NCBI RefSeq assembly: GCF_002021565.1
Contig: NZ_MSZX01000001.1
Location: 248,027 to 312,026, forward strand
DNA length: 64,000 nucleotides
DNA from: Paenibacillus selenitireducens
GTDB taxonomy: Bacteria > Bacillota > Bacilli > Paenibacillales > Paenibacillaceae
Reading direction: 5' to 3'
Part shown: piece by piece, positions 25,187 to 34,159 of the stretch
Numbering within the stretch: position 1 is the first letter of the stretch
Layout: every line of letters starts with the position of its first letter
The notes under the pieces: generated by a model
Databases searched by the model: none
What the model saw: the letters and a program-made list of their open reading frames with translations, nothing else
What the model was told of the DNA's origin: nothing
Position numbers and translations under genes: made by a program

Positions 25187-26131
25187 ATGGTGGATAAAAT
25201 CGTGATGATTACGGGAGCAAATTCAGGGATCGGGAAAGCAGCAGCACTAAAATTCGCGATGGAAGGCTATCGTGTGATCATGGCTTGCCGTAACATGCGC
25301 ATCAGTAAAGCCGTGCAGCAAGAAGTGGCGGAGGCTTCAGACAATGCGAGCGTAGATCTGATGGAACTGGATGTGTCTTCTTTTCAGTCTATCCGAAGTT
25401 TTTGTGCGGAGTTCAAGCAGAAGTACCCGCGACTCGATATCTTGATACATAATGCCGCTTATTTAAATCATGGCGAAAAAGAATATCGATTAAGCCCCGA
25501 ACAGATCGAGTTGTCATTTGCGACGAATGTATTTGGACCTTTATTTATGACGAATTTATTAGCAGACCATCTTGAAAAATCGCAAGACGCTAGAATTCTT
25601 CACGCTTGTACGACAAATATCAAAAACTTCTTCGATCCGAAACGGAAAATTGACTTCGATAATTTGCGCGGCGAATTCCGGAACTCGCGACGTTATAGCG
25701 CATATAAGATGTACGGTGACTCGAAGATGGCGTTATTGATCTTAACCTTTAGATTGGCGGAGGAATTAAAAGGCCGGGGGATTAAGGTTAATGCGCTTCA
25801 GATCAATCGTGTCAAACTATCGAAAGCAACGATCGACAAGCTAAGTCCTTTTTGGAGAGTGCTCGCATGGGCTCAAAATTTGACCAATCCGTTACCCTCT
25901 GGCATGGCAGATAACTATTATTATATTTGCACTTCAGAGGAATTCCGCCATGTTACAGGTCGACTTATCAACCATAACAGGGAGATTATCCAGCCATCTA
26001 CCAGCGAAAAAGGCATTGAGCAATTGAAGAACATCTTCGGTTCGGGAAGTTACCCTCAATATGCGAACGATCACCAACATGCTGAAACCTTATGGGATTT
26101 AGGCATTGAGTTAGCGAAATACGCGCCTTAA
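25187..26131 (+). CDS. Short-chain dehydrogenase/reductase (retinol-dehydrogenase-like)
   Basis: A 314-residue SDR. The NAD(P)-binding start is VMITGANSGIGKAAALKFAM, then DVSS and the core motif HNAAYL (NAG equivalent). The active-site segment is YKMYGDSKMALLI, which retains Tyr-x-x-x-Lys spacing (YGDSK). GGGAGGGG precedes the ATG. The length and the C-terminal extension resemble the WW-domain oxidoreductase/retinol dehydrogenase group. The substrate is unknown. A terminator overlaps its stop. Confidence 0.88.
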   Translation: MVDKIVMITGANSGIGKAAALKFAMEGYRVIMACRNMRISKAVQQEVAEASDNASVDLMELDVSSFQSIRSFCAEFKQKYPRLDILIHNAAYLNHGEKEYRLSPEQIELSFATNVFGPLFMTNLLADHLEKSQDARILHACTTNIKNFFDPKRKIDFDNLRGEFRNSRRYSAYKMYGDSKMALLILTFRLAEELKGRGIKVNALQINRVKLSKATIDKLSPFWRVLAWAQNLTNPLPSGMADNYYYICTSEEFRHVTGRLINHNREIIQPSTSEKGIEQLKNIFGSGSYPQYANDHQHAETLWDLGIELAKYAP

Positions 26132-26147
26132 TCGGCGTGTTTTTTTA
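26121..26147 (+). terminator. Rho-independent terminator overlapping the SDR stop codon
   Basis: ACGCGCC and GGCGTGT pair (with one GT) around a 6-base loop and lead into seven T residues. Confidence 0.75.
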
Positions 26148-26169
26148 TATCCAAAAATTCAATTAAGAA

Positions 26170-26207
26170 TGATATTCATTATCAATTATAGTATATTGGA
26201 ATATAAT
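26170..26207 (+). promoter_or_regulatory. Fur box and promoter of the first AraC-binding-protein ORF
   Basis: TGATATTCATTATCA (26170-26184) matches the Fur 7-1-7 consensus TGATAAT-N-ATTATCA with one mismatch. Its last six bases, TTATCA, are also a plausible -35 box set 17 bp before a perfect TATAAT at 26202-26207. Iron-bound Fur would therefore cover the -35 region. Confidence 0.82.
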
Positions 26208-26249
26208 CAGTACTACGAAATGATGCAGAATAGGAGGCTTAGCGGTTGA

Positions 26250-28220
26250 ATGAATCTGAACGATCATCTATATATGTGGAACCATGCGTTTATTCAGGTG
26301 ATGGATATCCGGCACGTTACGATGAAACATGGGGAGGAGTTACAAGCATATCTGTTGCCAGCCAGTGCATTCCTCTATACCGTACGCGGAAATGCGAAGG
26401 TTTGTCTTAACCATAAACTTTATGAAGTCAAACGGTTCCATCTTTTTCATGGCGGAAAAGGGATGTGGCTTCATATTGAGGCCGTGGAGGAGCTGGCATA
26501 TTACTTGATTTTATACAAAGCGACACTAAGTTTGCCTTACCGCCAAGATAAGGTACGTTTATTGGAGGAAGAAAACCCATTTCAATCCCAATATGCGTTC
26601 CGCCCCCACTATCCATTAACTTTGTTCGATAAGGTTGAACGGCTCGACTTAGAGTGGAAGGAAGCATCCGCGTGGGGGAAAATGCAGGTTCGATCCATAT
26701 TCTATCAATTTGTTTGCGAACTGCTCTGGCAATTGGAACAGCAAGGCATACGGCCGATCAAAGCGGATCTTGCCGCTATGGCTACAGATTATATACACGA
26801 GCATTTCAGAGAGCCTCTTACGCTCGATTCGATTGCAGAAGTGCTAGAATGCAGTGCAGGACATCTATCCAGATTATTCAAGAGCAAAATGAATAAGAGC
26901 CCAATCTATTATCTGGGGGAGATACGAGTAGATCGGACGGCCCAGCTTCTTGCGACGACAGACGCCACCCTGCAGGAAATTGCTGAAAGGGTAGGATTCT
27001 CGGATGCCCATTCCTTAAGCCGAACGTTTAAAAAATACAAAGGAATATCTCCGGCTCGGTTTAGAAGAGTGCAAGCCCATCTGCAAGAGGATCAAGAATT
27101 GCCCCATTCCATGCGGGAAATTGCCGTTTTTAAAAGTAATTCGAACCGATATACTGATATTGAAAATCATTATCAATACAGAGTAAGGGGAGAATTATTC
27201 ATGTTTAACAAAAATAAGGTAGCGATCATGACGGTGTTCATGTGCTTGTCGCTCATGCTCAGCGCTTGCTCGAGTCTCGCTCAGACGAATACGAGCGTAA
27301 ATAACCAAGCTTCTGACCAGCAAACAACCGAAGGCCAACAGACGGCAGCGGAAGTGAAAACGAGAACGGTGTCTACGCCTCGAGGAGACGTGGAAGTACC
27401 GCTTGAGCCGAAACGCGTGGCTGCTGATCAATATATGGGCTATTTACTCAAACTAGGTATTATCCCCGTCGGCGTCAGGACCCTTATGCTGAATGAAAGC
27501 TGGATTAAGCAATCAGGCATACCGGAGGAGACATTGAAGGGCATTGCGGATTTAGGCGACAATTTCCCGATGAACTTGGAAAAGCTGGTTGATTTGGAGC
27601 CCGATTTAATTATTGGATCGGTTGCTGAACATATTGAGCAATATGAGAAAATTGGTACGACCGTCTTATTGCCTTATTGGGTAGAAAAGTCGACAGCGGG
27701 ACCGCTAGACAAATTTAGAAGCATCAGCGAGATATTCGGGAAGCAGGAAGAAGCTGAGAAGTGGATTGCAGCGTATCAACAGAAAGTAGAGAAAGCTCGC
27801 GACCAAATCAAGGGCGTTATCAAAGAAGGTGAAACAGTTTCCGTGGTGCAAATCGCAGAGAAATCAGTTTATGTCTTAGCAGCAAAAGGCGGAAACTATG
27901 GATCCACGACAATCTATGAAATGCTGCAGCTTCCGCCAACCCAAAGTGCATTAGACATGAAAGAAGGATTCGCTTCCATCTCCATGGAGTCTTTGCCTGA
28001 CTATCTTGGGGACCACGTATTTGTGTACAACTCATCACCAGAAGCAACGGATGGATTCTTAAAAAGCGCATTATGGAAGGCCACCACAGCGGCGAAAAAA
28101 GATCAGGTCTACATCTACGGCAATATGTTTAATGATGAATTCGTGATGGAGGACCCCTACTCTTTAGAGCTTCAGCTTAGCACGATCGTTGATCTTTTAT
28201 TGTCGAAGCAAAAGAAATAA
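26250..28220 (+). CDS. AraC-type regulator joined in frame to a siderophore-binding lipoprotein, copy 1
   Basis: A single 656-codon ORF. Residues 1-100 are a cupin-like AraC sensing domain; residues about 173-275 are a double HTH of the AraC type (LTLDSIAEVLECSAGHLSRL and LQEIAERVGFSDAHSLSRTF). Residues 318-340 read as a complete lipoprotein signal peptide (MFNKNKVAIMTVFMCLSLML then SAC, Cys340), and residues about 370-655 are a FepB/FeuA-type siderophore-binding domain (RVAADQYMGYLLKLGIIPVG, LVDLEPDLIIG). The start ATG follows AGGAGG with a long 12-base gap. A Fur box, a -10-like TATACT and GGGGAG followed by ATG 27201 lie inside the linker, so a separate 339-residue lipoprotein can also be made. 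B. subtilis Btr joins AraC to a binding domain, but without a signal peptide. Whether a full-length, membrane-spanning fusion is produced is open. Confidence 0.85.
   Translation: MNLNDHLYMWNHAFIQVMDIRHVTMKHGEELQAYLLPASAFLYTVRGNAKVCLNHKLYEVKRFHLFHGGKGMWLHIEAVEELAYYLILYKATLSLPYRQDKVRLLEEENPFQSQYAFRPHYPLTLFDKVERLDLEWKEASAWGKMQVRSIFYQFVCELLWQLEQQGIRPIKADLAAMATDYIHEHFREPLTLDSIAEVLECSAGHLSRLFKSKMNKSPIYYLGEIRVDRTAQLLATTDATLQEIAERVGFSDAHSLSRTFKKYKGISPARFRRVQAHLQEDQELPHSMREIAVFKSNSNRYTDIENHYQYRVRGELFMFNKNKVAIMTVFMCLSLMLSACSSLAQTNTSVNNQASDQQTTEGQQTAAEVKTRTVSTPRGDVEVPLEPKRVAADQYMGYLLKLGIIPVGVRTLMLNESWIKQSGIPEETLKGIADLGDNFPMNLEKLVDLEPDLIIGSVAEHIEQYEKIGTTVLLPYWVEKSTAGPLDKFRSISEIFGKQEEAEKWIAAYQQKVEKARDQIKGVIKEGETVSVVQIAEKSVYVLAAKGGNYGSTTIYEMLQLPPTQSALDMKEGFASISMESLPDYLGDHVFVYNSSPEATDGFLKSALWKATTAAKKDQVYIYGNMFNDEFVMEDPYSLELQLSTIVDLLLSKQKK
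27150..27203 (+). promoter_or_regulatory. In-frame internal promoter, Fur box and ribosome site within copy 1
   Basis: Inside the open frame lie TATACT (27150-27155, -10-like; the -35 is weak), then TGAAAATCATTATCA (27161-27175, Fur consensus with one mismatch), then AAGGGGAG and ATG at 27201, which starts the lipoprotein signal peptide. The Fur box is translated as the peptide ENHYQY. Confidence 0.75.
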
Positions 28221-28279
28221 TAATTAAAGGTTTCCGTTGAGCCTGCATATTTTAATTGAAATGATCTTCCTCCTTTGAT

Positions 28280-28302
28280 TGAGAATGATTATCATTTATA
28301 AT
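28280..28302 (+). promoter_or_regulatory. Fur box and promoter of the second AraC-binding-protein ORF
   Basis: TGAGAATGATTATCA (28280-28294) fits the Fur 7-1-7 consensus with one mismatch. It lies between TTGATT (28275-28280) and a perfect TATAAT (28297-28302), a 16-bp spacer, so Fur would occupy the promoter spacer. Confidence 0.82.
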
Positions 28303-28337
28303 GGGTGATAAGTCGCGTAATTAGGAGAGAGATTACT

Positions 28338-30302
28338 ATGAAGTTGGACGATCATATCGCCATATGGAATCACAGCGCTGTGAAAATATTCGATATTAGA
28401 CATACCGTCCTGCATGCGGGGGAATGGCTACATGATTATCGTTTTCCCGCCAGCGGATTTATTTACGGGGTACGTGGATCGGCGAATCTTCTGTTGGGCG
28501 GCAACGTTTATCAGACGAGACGATATTATCTTTTGCACGGGGCAAAGGGAATGAGATTGGAAATCGAGGCGAAGGATGAATTCGAGTTCTATATTCTATT
28601 CTATCGAGCGAAGCTCGCCTTCTCTGGCTGGATTGAGATGAGGCATATGCTGGAACGCAGAAGTCCATTTGAGATGCAGTACGGATTCGAGCCTAGTGAA
28701 CCTTTGGTAATGCAGGGTTTGATGTCATCGATGGAACAGATACTTATGCAATCCGGCAGCCGCGGCAGTGTGCAAATTAAGGGATTGTTCTATCAATTTA
28801 TCCACGAAGTATTGCGAGATTTAGAGTTGGATAAGTCCGAGATTGACAATCTGGATCTCGTGACGAGGGCGATCCGTTACCTTCATGAGCATTATCAAGA
28901 GGGGATCTCGCTGGATTCACTTTCGAATCAGTTGAACTATAGTCCTCGGTATCTGTCCATGAGATTCAAGGAACAGACTGGAATGAGCCCGATCGATTAT
29001 TTAATCCGGTTCCGCGTAGAACATGCCAAAAAGCTGTTGCGGGAGACGGGTGCAAGTTTAAGAGATATCGCGGCACATGTTGGCTACGCAGATGAGTATT
29101 ATTTCAATCGACTGTTCAAAAAGCAGACAGGTTACACCCCAGGGCGTTATCAGGCTATGGAACGAGAAAAGGGCATATCGGAAGATCGTCCAGTTATGAT
29201 TTCCGGATTGTCCATTGGAGTCCCAAGCGCTAGACGCTATAGTATTGATTATGATAATCATTATCAATATATTACTGGGGGATTCATGGATATGAAAAGA
29301 AATAAAAAATCTGCATTCATGCTGGGCATGTTGCTCAGTTTTACATTGTTGCTTGGTGCTTGCTCAGGAGCGGGGGTAAATGCCGGGACGAACGCAACTT
29401 CTTCCACAAATGATTCAAAAGTAACGTCAACGGCAGCAACAGATTCCGAACAAGGAAGCGAAGCGAAGACTCGAACGGTATCTACAGTGAAAGGGGATGT
29501 GGTCGTTCCGGCAGAACCGAAGCGCGTCGTCGTGCTGTATCTTCTAGGTGATGCGGTCGCCCTTGGTGTGAAGCCGATCGGGATATCCGAAGTATATGAT
29601 GGTGCGGCTTTCGCCGAGGAATTGAAAGGCGTTAAAGGCTTGGGCCATTGGTTCGAGGCGAATCCGGAAGACGTCATGGCACTTGATCCGGACCTGATTA
29701 TCGTTGCCTCTGAGGATAACTACAAGAATATGAAAGATATTGCACCAACGGTGCTTATTCCCTTCGATCAAATGACGACGGAGGAACAACTTCATAAGCT
29801 CGGCGAGGTCTTTGGTAAGGAAAAAGAGGCTCAGACGATACTGAATAACTTCAATGACAAGGTAGAGACGAGCAAGGAGAAGCTTCGGTCAGCCGGGTTA
29901 TTGGATAAGACAGTCACGATCATCGAAGGCGACAAGAAAGAAATGAACGTCATCGAAAGCGAGCAATATGGGCGCGGCTCCCAAGTTATCTACGAGTATT
30001 TGGGCATGAAGGCTCCGGAGGTCGTTCAGAGAAAGATCGACACGTCAAAAGCAGCAGGGTCTGAAGTGGTATCCATGGAAGTGCTGCCTCAGTATGTCGG
30101 GGATTTCCTCTTACGTTCCTCCTATGAAGGAATGGAGGATCTGTCAGGGAATAAGGTTTGGGCCAGCATTCCCGCAGTCAAGGCAGGGAACATGATCGAG
30201 ATTGAATTTGGATTGTTTTACTACAGTGATATTTACTCTCTGAACACCCAATTGGACGTCATCACAGACAAGTTGCTGGCGACCGTAAAGGACAATTCAT
30301 GA
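28338..30302 (+). CDS. AraC-type regulator joined in frame to a siderophore-binding lipoprotein, copy 2
   Basis: A 654-codon ORF with the same layout as its upstream neighbour: AraC sensing domain, double HTH (ISLDSLSNQLNYSPRYLSMR and LRDIAAHVGYADEYYFNRLF), linker, lipoprotein signal peptide from residue 317 (MDMKRNKKSAFMLGMLLSFT, LLLGAC, Cys342) and a siderophore-binding domain (EPKRVVVLYLLGDAVALGVK, VMALDPDLIIVAS). ATG 28338 follows AGGAGA at 9 bases. The two copies are clearly diverged, so the shared layout is old rather than a fresh duplication. GGGGGATTC before ATG 29286 allows a separate lipoprotein start. Its stop is one base before the FecCD permease start, so the binding part is the evident partner of that permease pair. 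Confidence 0.85.
   Translation: MKLDDHIAIWNHSAVKIFDIRHTVLHAGEWLHDYRFPASGFIYGVRGSANLLLGGNVYQTRRYYLLHGAKGMRLEIEAKDEFEFYILFYRAKLAFSGWIEMRHMLERRSPFEMQYGFEPSEPLVMQGLMSSMEQILMQSGSRGSVQIKGLFYQFIHEVLRDLELDKSEIDNLDLVTRAIRYLHEHYQEGISLDSLSNQLNYSPRYLSMRFKEQTGMSPIDYLIRFRVEHAKKLLRETGASLRDIAAHVGYADEYYFNRLFKKQTGYTPGRYQAMEREKGISEDRPVMISGLSIGVPSARRYSIDYDNHYQYITGGFMDMKRNKKSAFMLGMLLSFTLLLGACSGAGVNAGTNATSSTNDSKVTSTAATDSEQGSEAKTRTVSTVKGDVVVPAEPKRVVVLYLLGDAVALGVKPIGISEVYDGAAFAEELKGVKGLGHWFEANPEDVMALDPDLIIVASEDNYKNMKDIAPTVLIPFDQMTTEEQLHKLGEVFGKEKEAQTILNNFNDKVETSKEKLRSAGLLDKTVTIIEGDKKEMNVIESEQYGRGSQVIYEYLGMKAPEVVQRKIDTSKAAGSEVVSMEVLPQYVGDFLLRSSYEGMEDLSGNKVWASIPAVKAGNMIEIEFGLFYYSDIYSLNTQLDVITDKLLATVKDNS
29215..29288 (+). 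promoter_or_regulatory. In-frame internal promoter, perfect Fur box and ribosome site within copy 2
   Basis: TTGGAG (29215-29220), a 17-bp spacer and TATAGT (29238-29243) form a plausible promoter. TGATAATCATTATCA (29252-29266) is an exact match to the Fur consensus and would lie at the start of transcription. TGGGGG then precedes ATG 29286. The Fur box is translated as the peptide DNHYQY. Confidence 0.82.
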
Positions 30303-30303
30303 G

Positions 30304-31341
30304 ATGGCTATCCTGAAAATTAAGCGTTCTGCCCCGATGATACGGGGTAGAACCTTCTTCGTCCTATTCCTTCTAGTCGGATTACTATTGCTCCTGTTAG
30401 CAGGAGCCGCCTCCATTTCCTTCGGTGCGGCGCGGATGGATATATCCACGGCCTGGTCCGCAATATTCGCTTTCAATCCGGAAGTGCCTGAACATCAAAT
30501 TATTCAAACGCTTCGATTCCCTCGAACAATTGCTGACATTGTCGTAGGTATAAGCCTATCGGTAGCAGGGGCGATCATGCAAGGGACAACGAGAAATCCG
30601 TTGGCCGATTCGGGTTTGATGGGAGTAAACTCGGGCGCTGCTTTTACGATGGTGCTTGTTCTTGCATTTATGCCTGGAATTGGCTACACGGAATCATTGC
30701 TCATGTGTTTCTTGGGAGCAGGGCTTGGAGCGGGCATGACCTATCTGGTTGCATCCCTGAACAAGCGAGGCATGACGCCACAGCGGCTTGTACTCGCGGG
30801 GATGTCGATCTCGATGCTTTTTGGTGCGCTGGGCACCTTTTTCTCCATACAATATAATCTCGGACAAGCTCTTTATTATTGGACGTCGGGAAGTGTGGCC
30901 GGGGCATCCTGGAGTGAGCTTGCATTCGTTGCTCCTTGGTTCGTGGGCGGGTTGGGGCTTGCGATTGCGTTGTCTCCATCCATTGCCATATTAAACCTGG
31001 GAGATGAAATCGCCAAGGGCTTCGGGCAGCGTACCGTACGCGTCAAATTATTGTCTACGATCGCTGTCTTACTGCTATCCGGACTATCGGCTGCATTGGT
31101 CGGCCCCGTGGGGTTCGTCGGGTTGATCGTTCCTCACATCATGCGGTTTATGATAGGTGTGGATTACCGGTATATTATCCCGGCATCCGCCGTATACGGG
31201 GGCGTATTCATGTTGGCCGCGGATCTGATCGGACGTCTTGTGAATCGTCCGAATGAGATGGCGCTTGGCATTGTGTTCGCCATCTTAGGCGTTCCCTTGT
31301 TCCTGATCATTTCAAATCGGATGAGGAGGGGACTTGAATGA
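30304..31341 (+). CDS. FecCD-type iron-siderophore ABC permease
   Basis: A 345-residue permease with about ten helices and the family signature SVAGAIMQGTTRNPLADSGL then GVNSGAAF, and VGPVGFVGLIVPHIMRFM near the C-terminus, the loop that contacts the ATPase. It starts one base after the binding-protein stop, and the next permease overlaps by ATGA. The pair should form the heterodimeric channel for an iron-siderophore complex. The ATPase-contact loop is intact, so a FecE/YusV-type ATPase encoded elsewhere is expected. Confidence 0.93.
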   Translation: MAILKIKRSAPMIRGRTFFVLFLLVGLLLLLLAGAASISFGAARMDISTAWSAIFAFNPEVPEHQIIQTLRFPRTIADIVVGISLSVAGAIMQGTTRNPLADSGLMGVNSGAAFTMVLVLAFMPGIGYTESLLMCFLGAGLGAGMTYLVASLNKRGMTPQRLVLAGMSISMLFGALGTFFSIQYNLGQALYYWTSGSVAGASWSELAFVAPWFVGGLGLAIALSPSIAILNLGDEIAKGFGQRTVRVKLLSTIAVLLLSGLSAALVGPVGFVGLIVPHIMRFMIGVDYRYIIPASAVYGGVFMLAADLIGRLVNRPNEMALGIVFAILGVPLFLIISNRMRRGLE

Positions 31342-32393
31342 ATGTGACACAACGGCACTCGGAACCAATCAAACCCTCTACTCTTTACGATCAGCAGATC
31401 CAGCGTAGACGTCTACTGATCGTTATCGCTTTGTTCGTTGTCCTTATTGCAGGTGCCATATGCAGCATGAATTTGGGCCGAATGTCACTTGGTCCGTTGG
31501 ATGTGATCCGAACGTTGTTTGGGTATGGAACGGACAAGAACCATCTGGTTGTATTTGATTTCCGATTACCGCGTATTGTCCTCGCGATGCTGGTTGGCAT
31601 GGGGATGGCAGCATCAGGGACGGTGCTGCAGGGGATCTTGCGCAATGATCTTGCAGATCCGGGAATGCTTGGTATTAGTGCGGGGTCTGGTCTTGCCGTT
31701 ATGCTCTTTGTTTCCATTTTCGGGCTTGCTGGTTTATCTTCGGCTATTTTGCTGCCATTGCTTGCCTTTGGAGGGGGGATGGTATCTGCGTTATTGATAT
31801 ATGTCTTGTCCTATCGAAGGGGGAGTGCCCCGTCCCCTACCCGGCTGATTTTGACGGGGGTTGCGATCAACGTAGGACTAGGCGCTTTGACGTTATTCTT
31901 GACGTTGAAGCTGGATAATGATCAGTTTGTATTTGCTCAAAAATGGCAGGCTGGCTACTTATGGGGAGATGAGTGGATTTATATTGCTATTCTTGCTCCT
32001 TGGGTTCTACTCTTATGCGCTTATGTATGGTATCGATCGTCCGTATTGAATACGTTGGGTCTAGGGTTTACGGTTGCGACAGGAGTCGGTGTTAACGTAA
32101 GCAAGTCATTCCTGGGCTTAGCATTGGCTGCGGTTGCGTTAGCCTCAGGCAGCGTTGCGCTAGGTGGTTCGATCTTCTTCATTGGGTTGATTAGTCCGCA
32201 TGTGGCCCGCAAACTGGTGGGTCCGAATCATAAGCTTCTTTTACCGGCATCGGGAATTATCGGAGGGATCATCCTCTTGGCTGCGGATACGATTGTACGG
32301 ACGATTCAATTCGGTGCCGATCAGCCTGCAGGAATTTTTGTAACGATGTTAAGCGTTCCTTATTTTATATATTTGTTGATGAAGTCTACTTAA
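31338..32393 (+). CDS. FecCD-type iron-siderophore ABC permease, second subunit
   Basis: A 351-residue partner of the preceding permease with the same signatures (GTVLQGILRNDLADPGMLGI then SAGSG; GGSIFFIGLISPHVARKLVG). It overlaps the upstream stop by four bases, with GAGGGG as its ribosome site. A hydrophilic N-terminal tail of about 30 residues precedes the first helix. Confidence 0.93.
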   Translation: MNVTQRHSEPIKPSTLYDQQIQRRRLLIVIALFVVLIAGAICSMNLGRMSLGPLDVIRTLFGYGTDKNHLVVFDFRLPRIVLAMLVGMGMAASGTVLQGILRNDLADPGMLGISAGSGLAVMLFVSIFGLAGLSSAILLPLLAFGGGMVSALLIYVLSYRRGSAPSPTRLILTGVAINVGLGALTLFLTLKLDNDQFVFAQKWQAGYLWGDEWIYIAILAPWVLLLCAYVWYRSSVLNTLGLGFTVATGVGVNVSKSFLGLALAAVALASGSVALGGSIFFIGLISPHVARKLVGPNHKLLLPASGIIGGIILLAADTIVRTIQFGADQPAGIFVTMLSVPYFIYLLMKST

Positions 32394-32414
32394 TGGATGG
32401 AAGGAGTACACGAC

Positions 32415-34121
32415 ATGCTTCGTCGCTTTTTTGACTATTACCGTCCTTACAAAGGGCTATTTATTCTAGACTTCACATGTGCGATACTTGCTGCGCTCTT
32501 GGAGCTGGTTTTCCCGCTTGCGCTGAACCGTGTCGTGGATGATCTGCTGCCGAGCGGGAATTGGAAATGGATTTTATATGCCTGTCTTGGCTTGCTCGGC
32601 ATCTATGTGATCAGCGCCTTCCTTCACTATGTCGTGACCTATTGGGGACATAAGCTGGGAATTAACATCGAGTCGGATATGCGGAAGAAGCTCTTTGATC
32701 GAATTCAGAAGTTAAGCTTTGGCTTTTTCGACAATAACAAAACAGGTCATTTAGTGTCTCGGATGACGAACGATCTGATGGATATTGGCGAAATCGCCCA
32801 TCATGGCCCAGAGGATTTGTTCATCGCTGTCATGACGCTGACCGGGGCATTTGGCATTATGCTCAGTATTAACTGGGAGCTGGCGGTGCTGACCTTCATC
32901 ATCGTACCGATCATCATTTATTTGTCCTTATATTTCAGCCGTAAAATGTCCCGAGCTTTCGATCGGTTGTTCGCGAACATTGCGGAGTACAACGCACGGG
33001 TAGAAAACAATGTCAGCGGCATTCGTGTTGTTCAAGCATTCTCGAACGAGAAGCATGAGATGGAACGCTTCGCCGTACAGAACGAACGTTTTCGAATGGA
33101 CAAGCTGGTGACCTACCGGATCATGGCATGGAATTCATCCCTGAGCTTTATCCTCATGAAGCTGGTATCGCTATTCGTGCTTGTCATCGGCACATGGTTC
33201 GTGATAACGAAGCGAATGACTTATGGGGAGTTCATTGCATTCGTGATGCTCTCGAGCGTCTTTCTTCAGCCGATTCAACAAATTAATTCGGTCATTGAGA
33301 CCTTTCCGAAGGGGATGGCCGGGTTCAAAAGATATCTGGAGCTGCTCGAAACGGAGCCGGATATTGCCGATGCCTCGGATGCAGTTGCTATCCACCATGT
33401 AAAAGGGGACATCGCGTTTAATGGTGTAAGCTTTGGTTATGAGGATCGTCCGAATGTGCTCAAGGAGGTTCATCTATCGATTGAAGCGGGAGAGACGGTA
33501 GCGTTGGTCGGTCCGTCAGGCGCGGGGAAGACAACCCTGTGCAGTCTGTTACCCCGTTTCTATGAAGTGACAGGTGGAGCAATTACGATCGACGGCGTGG
33601 ATATTCGCCACATGACCTTAGAGTCTCTCCGTTCGCATATAGGCATTGTGCAGCAGGATGTATTCCTGTTCGACGGAACGATTCGTGACAATATTACTTA
33701 CGGCAAGTTGGGTGCTTCAGAGGAACAGATCCTAGAAGCGGCCCGGCGCGCGCAGCTTGAGGAGCTTATCGCATCCCAGCCGAATGGGCTGGATACGATC
33801 ATTGGGGAACGGGGCGTAAAGCTGTCCGGAGGGCAAAAGCAACGCTTGTCCATCGCCAGGATGTTTCTTAAGAATCCTTCCATCCTCATTCTGGATGAAG
33901 CGACTTCAGCACTGGATACAGAGACTGAAGCTGCGATCCAGTTGGCTCTATCGGAGCTGTCGACTGGACGGACGACACTAATAATCGCGCATCGACTAGA
34001 GACCATTAAGAATGCTGACCGCATTATTGTCATTGCCGATCAAGGGATCGCGGAGCAAGGCAAACATGAAGAGCTGCTTCGTATTGGCGGTGTTTACAGC
34101 CGTCTGCATCGCGTATCGTAA
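32415..34121 (+). CDS. ABC transporter with fused membrane and ATPase domains (type IV/exporter fold)
   Basis: A 568-residue half-transporter: six helices in residues 1-320 and an ATPase domain with Walker [17 protein letters not shown]-loop [13 protein letters not shown], signature [16 protein letters not shown], Walker [13 protein letters not shown] and the switch His in [12 protein letters not shown] 32415 is chosen because AAGGAG precedes it by 8 bases. It is in the iron operon, 21 bases after the second permease. It could export a siderophore or emptied ligand, or import by an IrtAB-like mechanism. It is not a replacement for FecE, whose fold lacks a membrane domain. Confidence 0.9.
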   Translation: MLRRFFDYYRPYKGLFILDFTCAILAALLELVFPLALNRVVDDLLPSGNWKWILYACLGLLGIYVISAFLHYVVTYWGHKLGINIESDMRKKLFDRIQKLSFGFFDNNKTGHLVSRMTNDLMDIGEIAHHGPEDLFIAVMTLTGAFGIMLSINWELAVLTFIIVPIIIYLSLYFSRKMSRAFDRLFANIAEYNARVENNVSGIRVVQAFSNEKHEMERFAVQNERFRMDKLVTYRIMAWNSSLSFILMKLVSLFVLVIGTWFVITKRMTYGEFIAFVMLSSVFLQPIQQINSVIETFPKGMAGFKRYLELLETEPDIADASDAVAIHHVKGDIAFNGVSFGYEDRPNVLKEVHLSIEAGETVALVGPSGAGKTTLCSLLPRFYEVTGGAITIDGVDIRHMTLESLRSHIGIVQQDVFLFDGTIRDNITYGKLGASEEQILEAARRAQLEELIASQPNGLDTIIGERGVKLSGGQKQRLSIARMFLKNPSILILDEATSALDTETEAAIQLALSELSTGRTTLIIAHRLETIKNADRIIVIADQGIAEQGKHEELLRIGGVYSRLHRVS

Positions 34122-34159
34122 GGATTTTCATCATAAGCACGTTTAAGGGAGGAAATGAA

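Noticed and set aside
32415-34121. The exporter-type ABC gene as the missing ATPase for the FecCD permeases
   Set aside because: It has its own six-helix membrane domain and therefore cannot serve as a separate FecE-type subunit.
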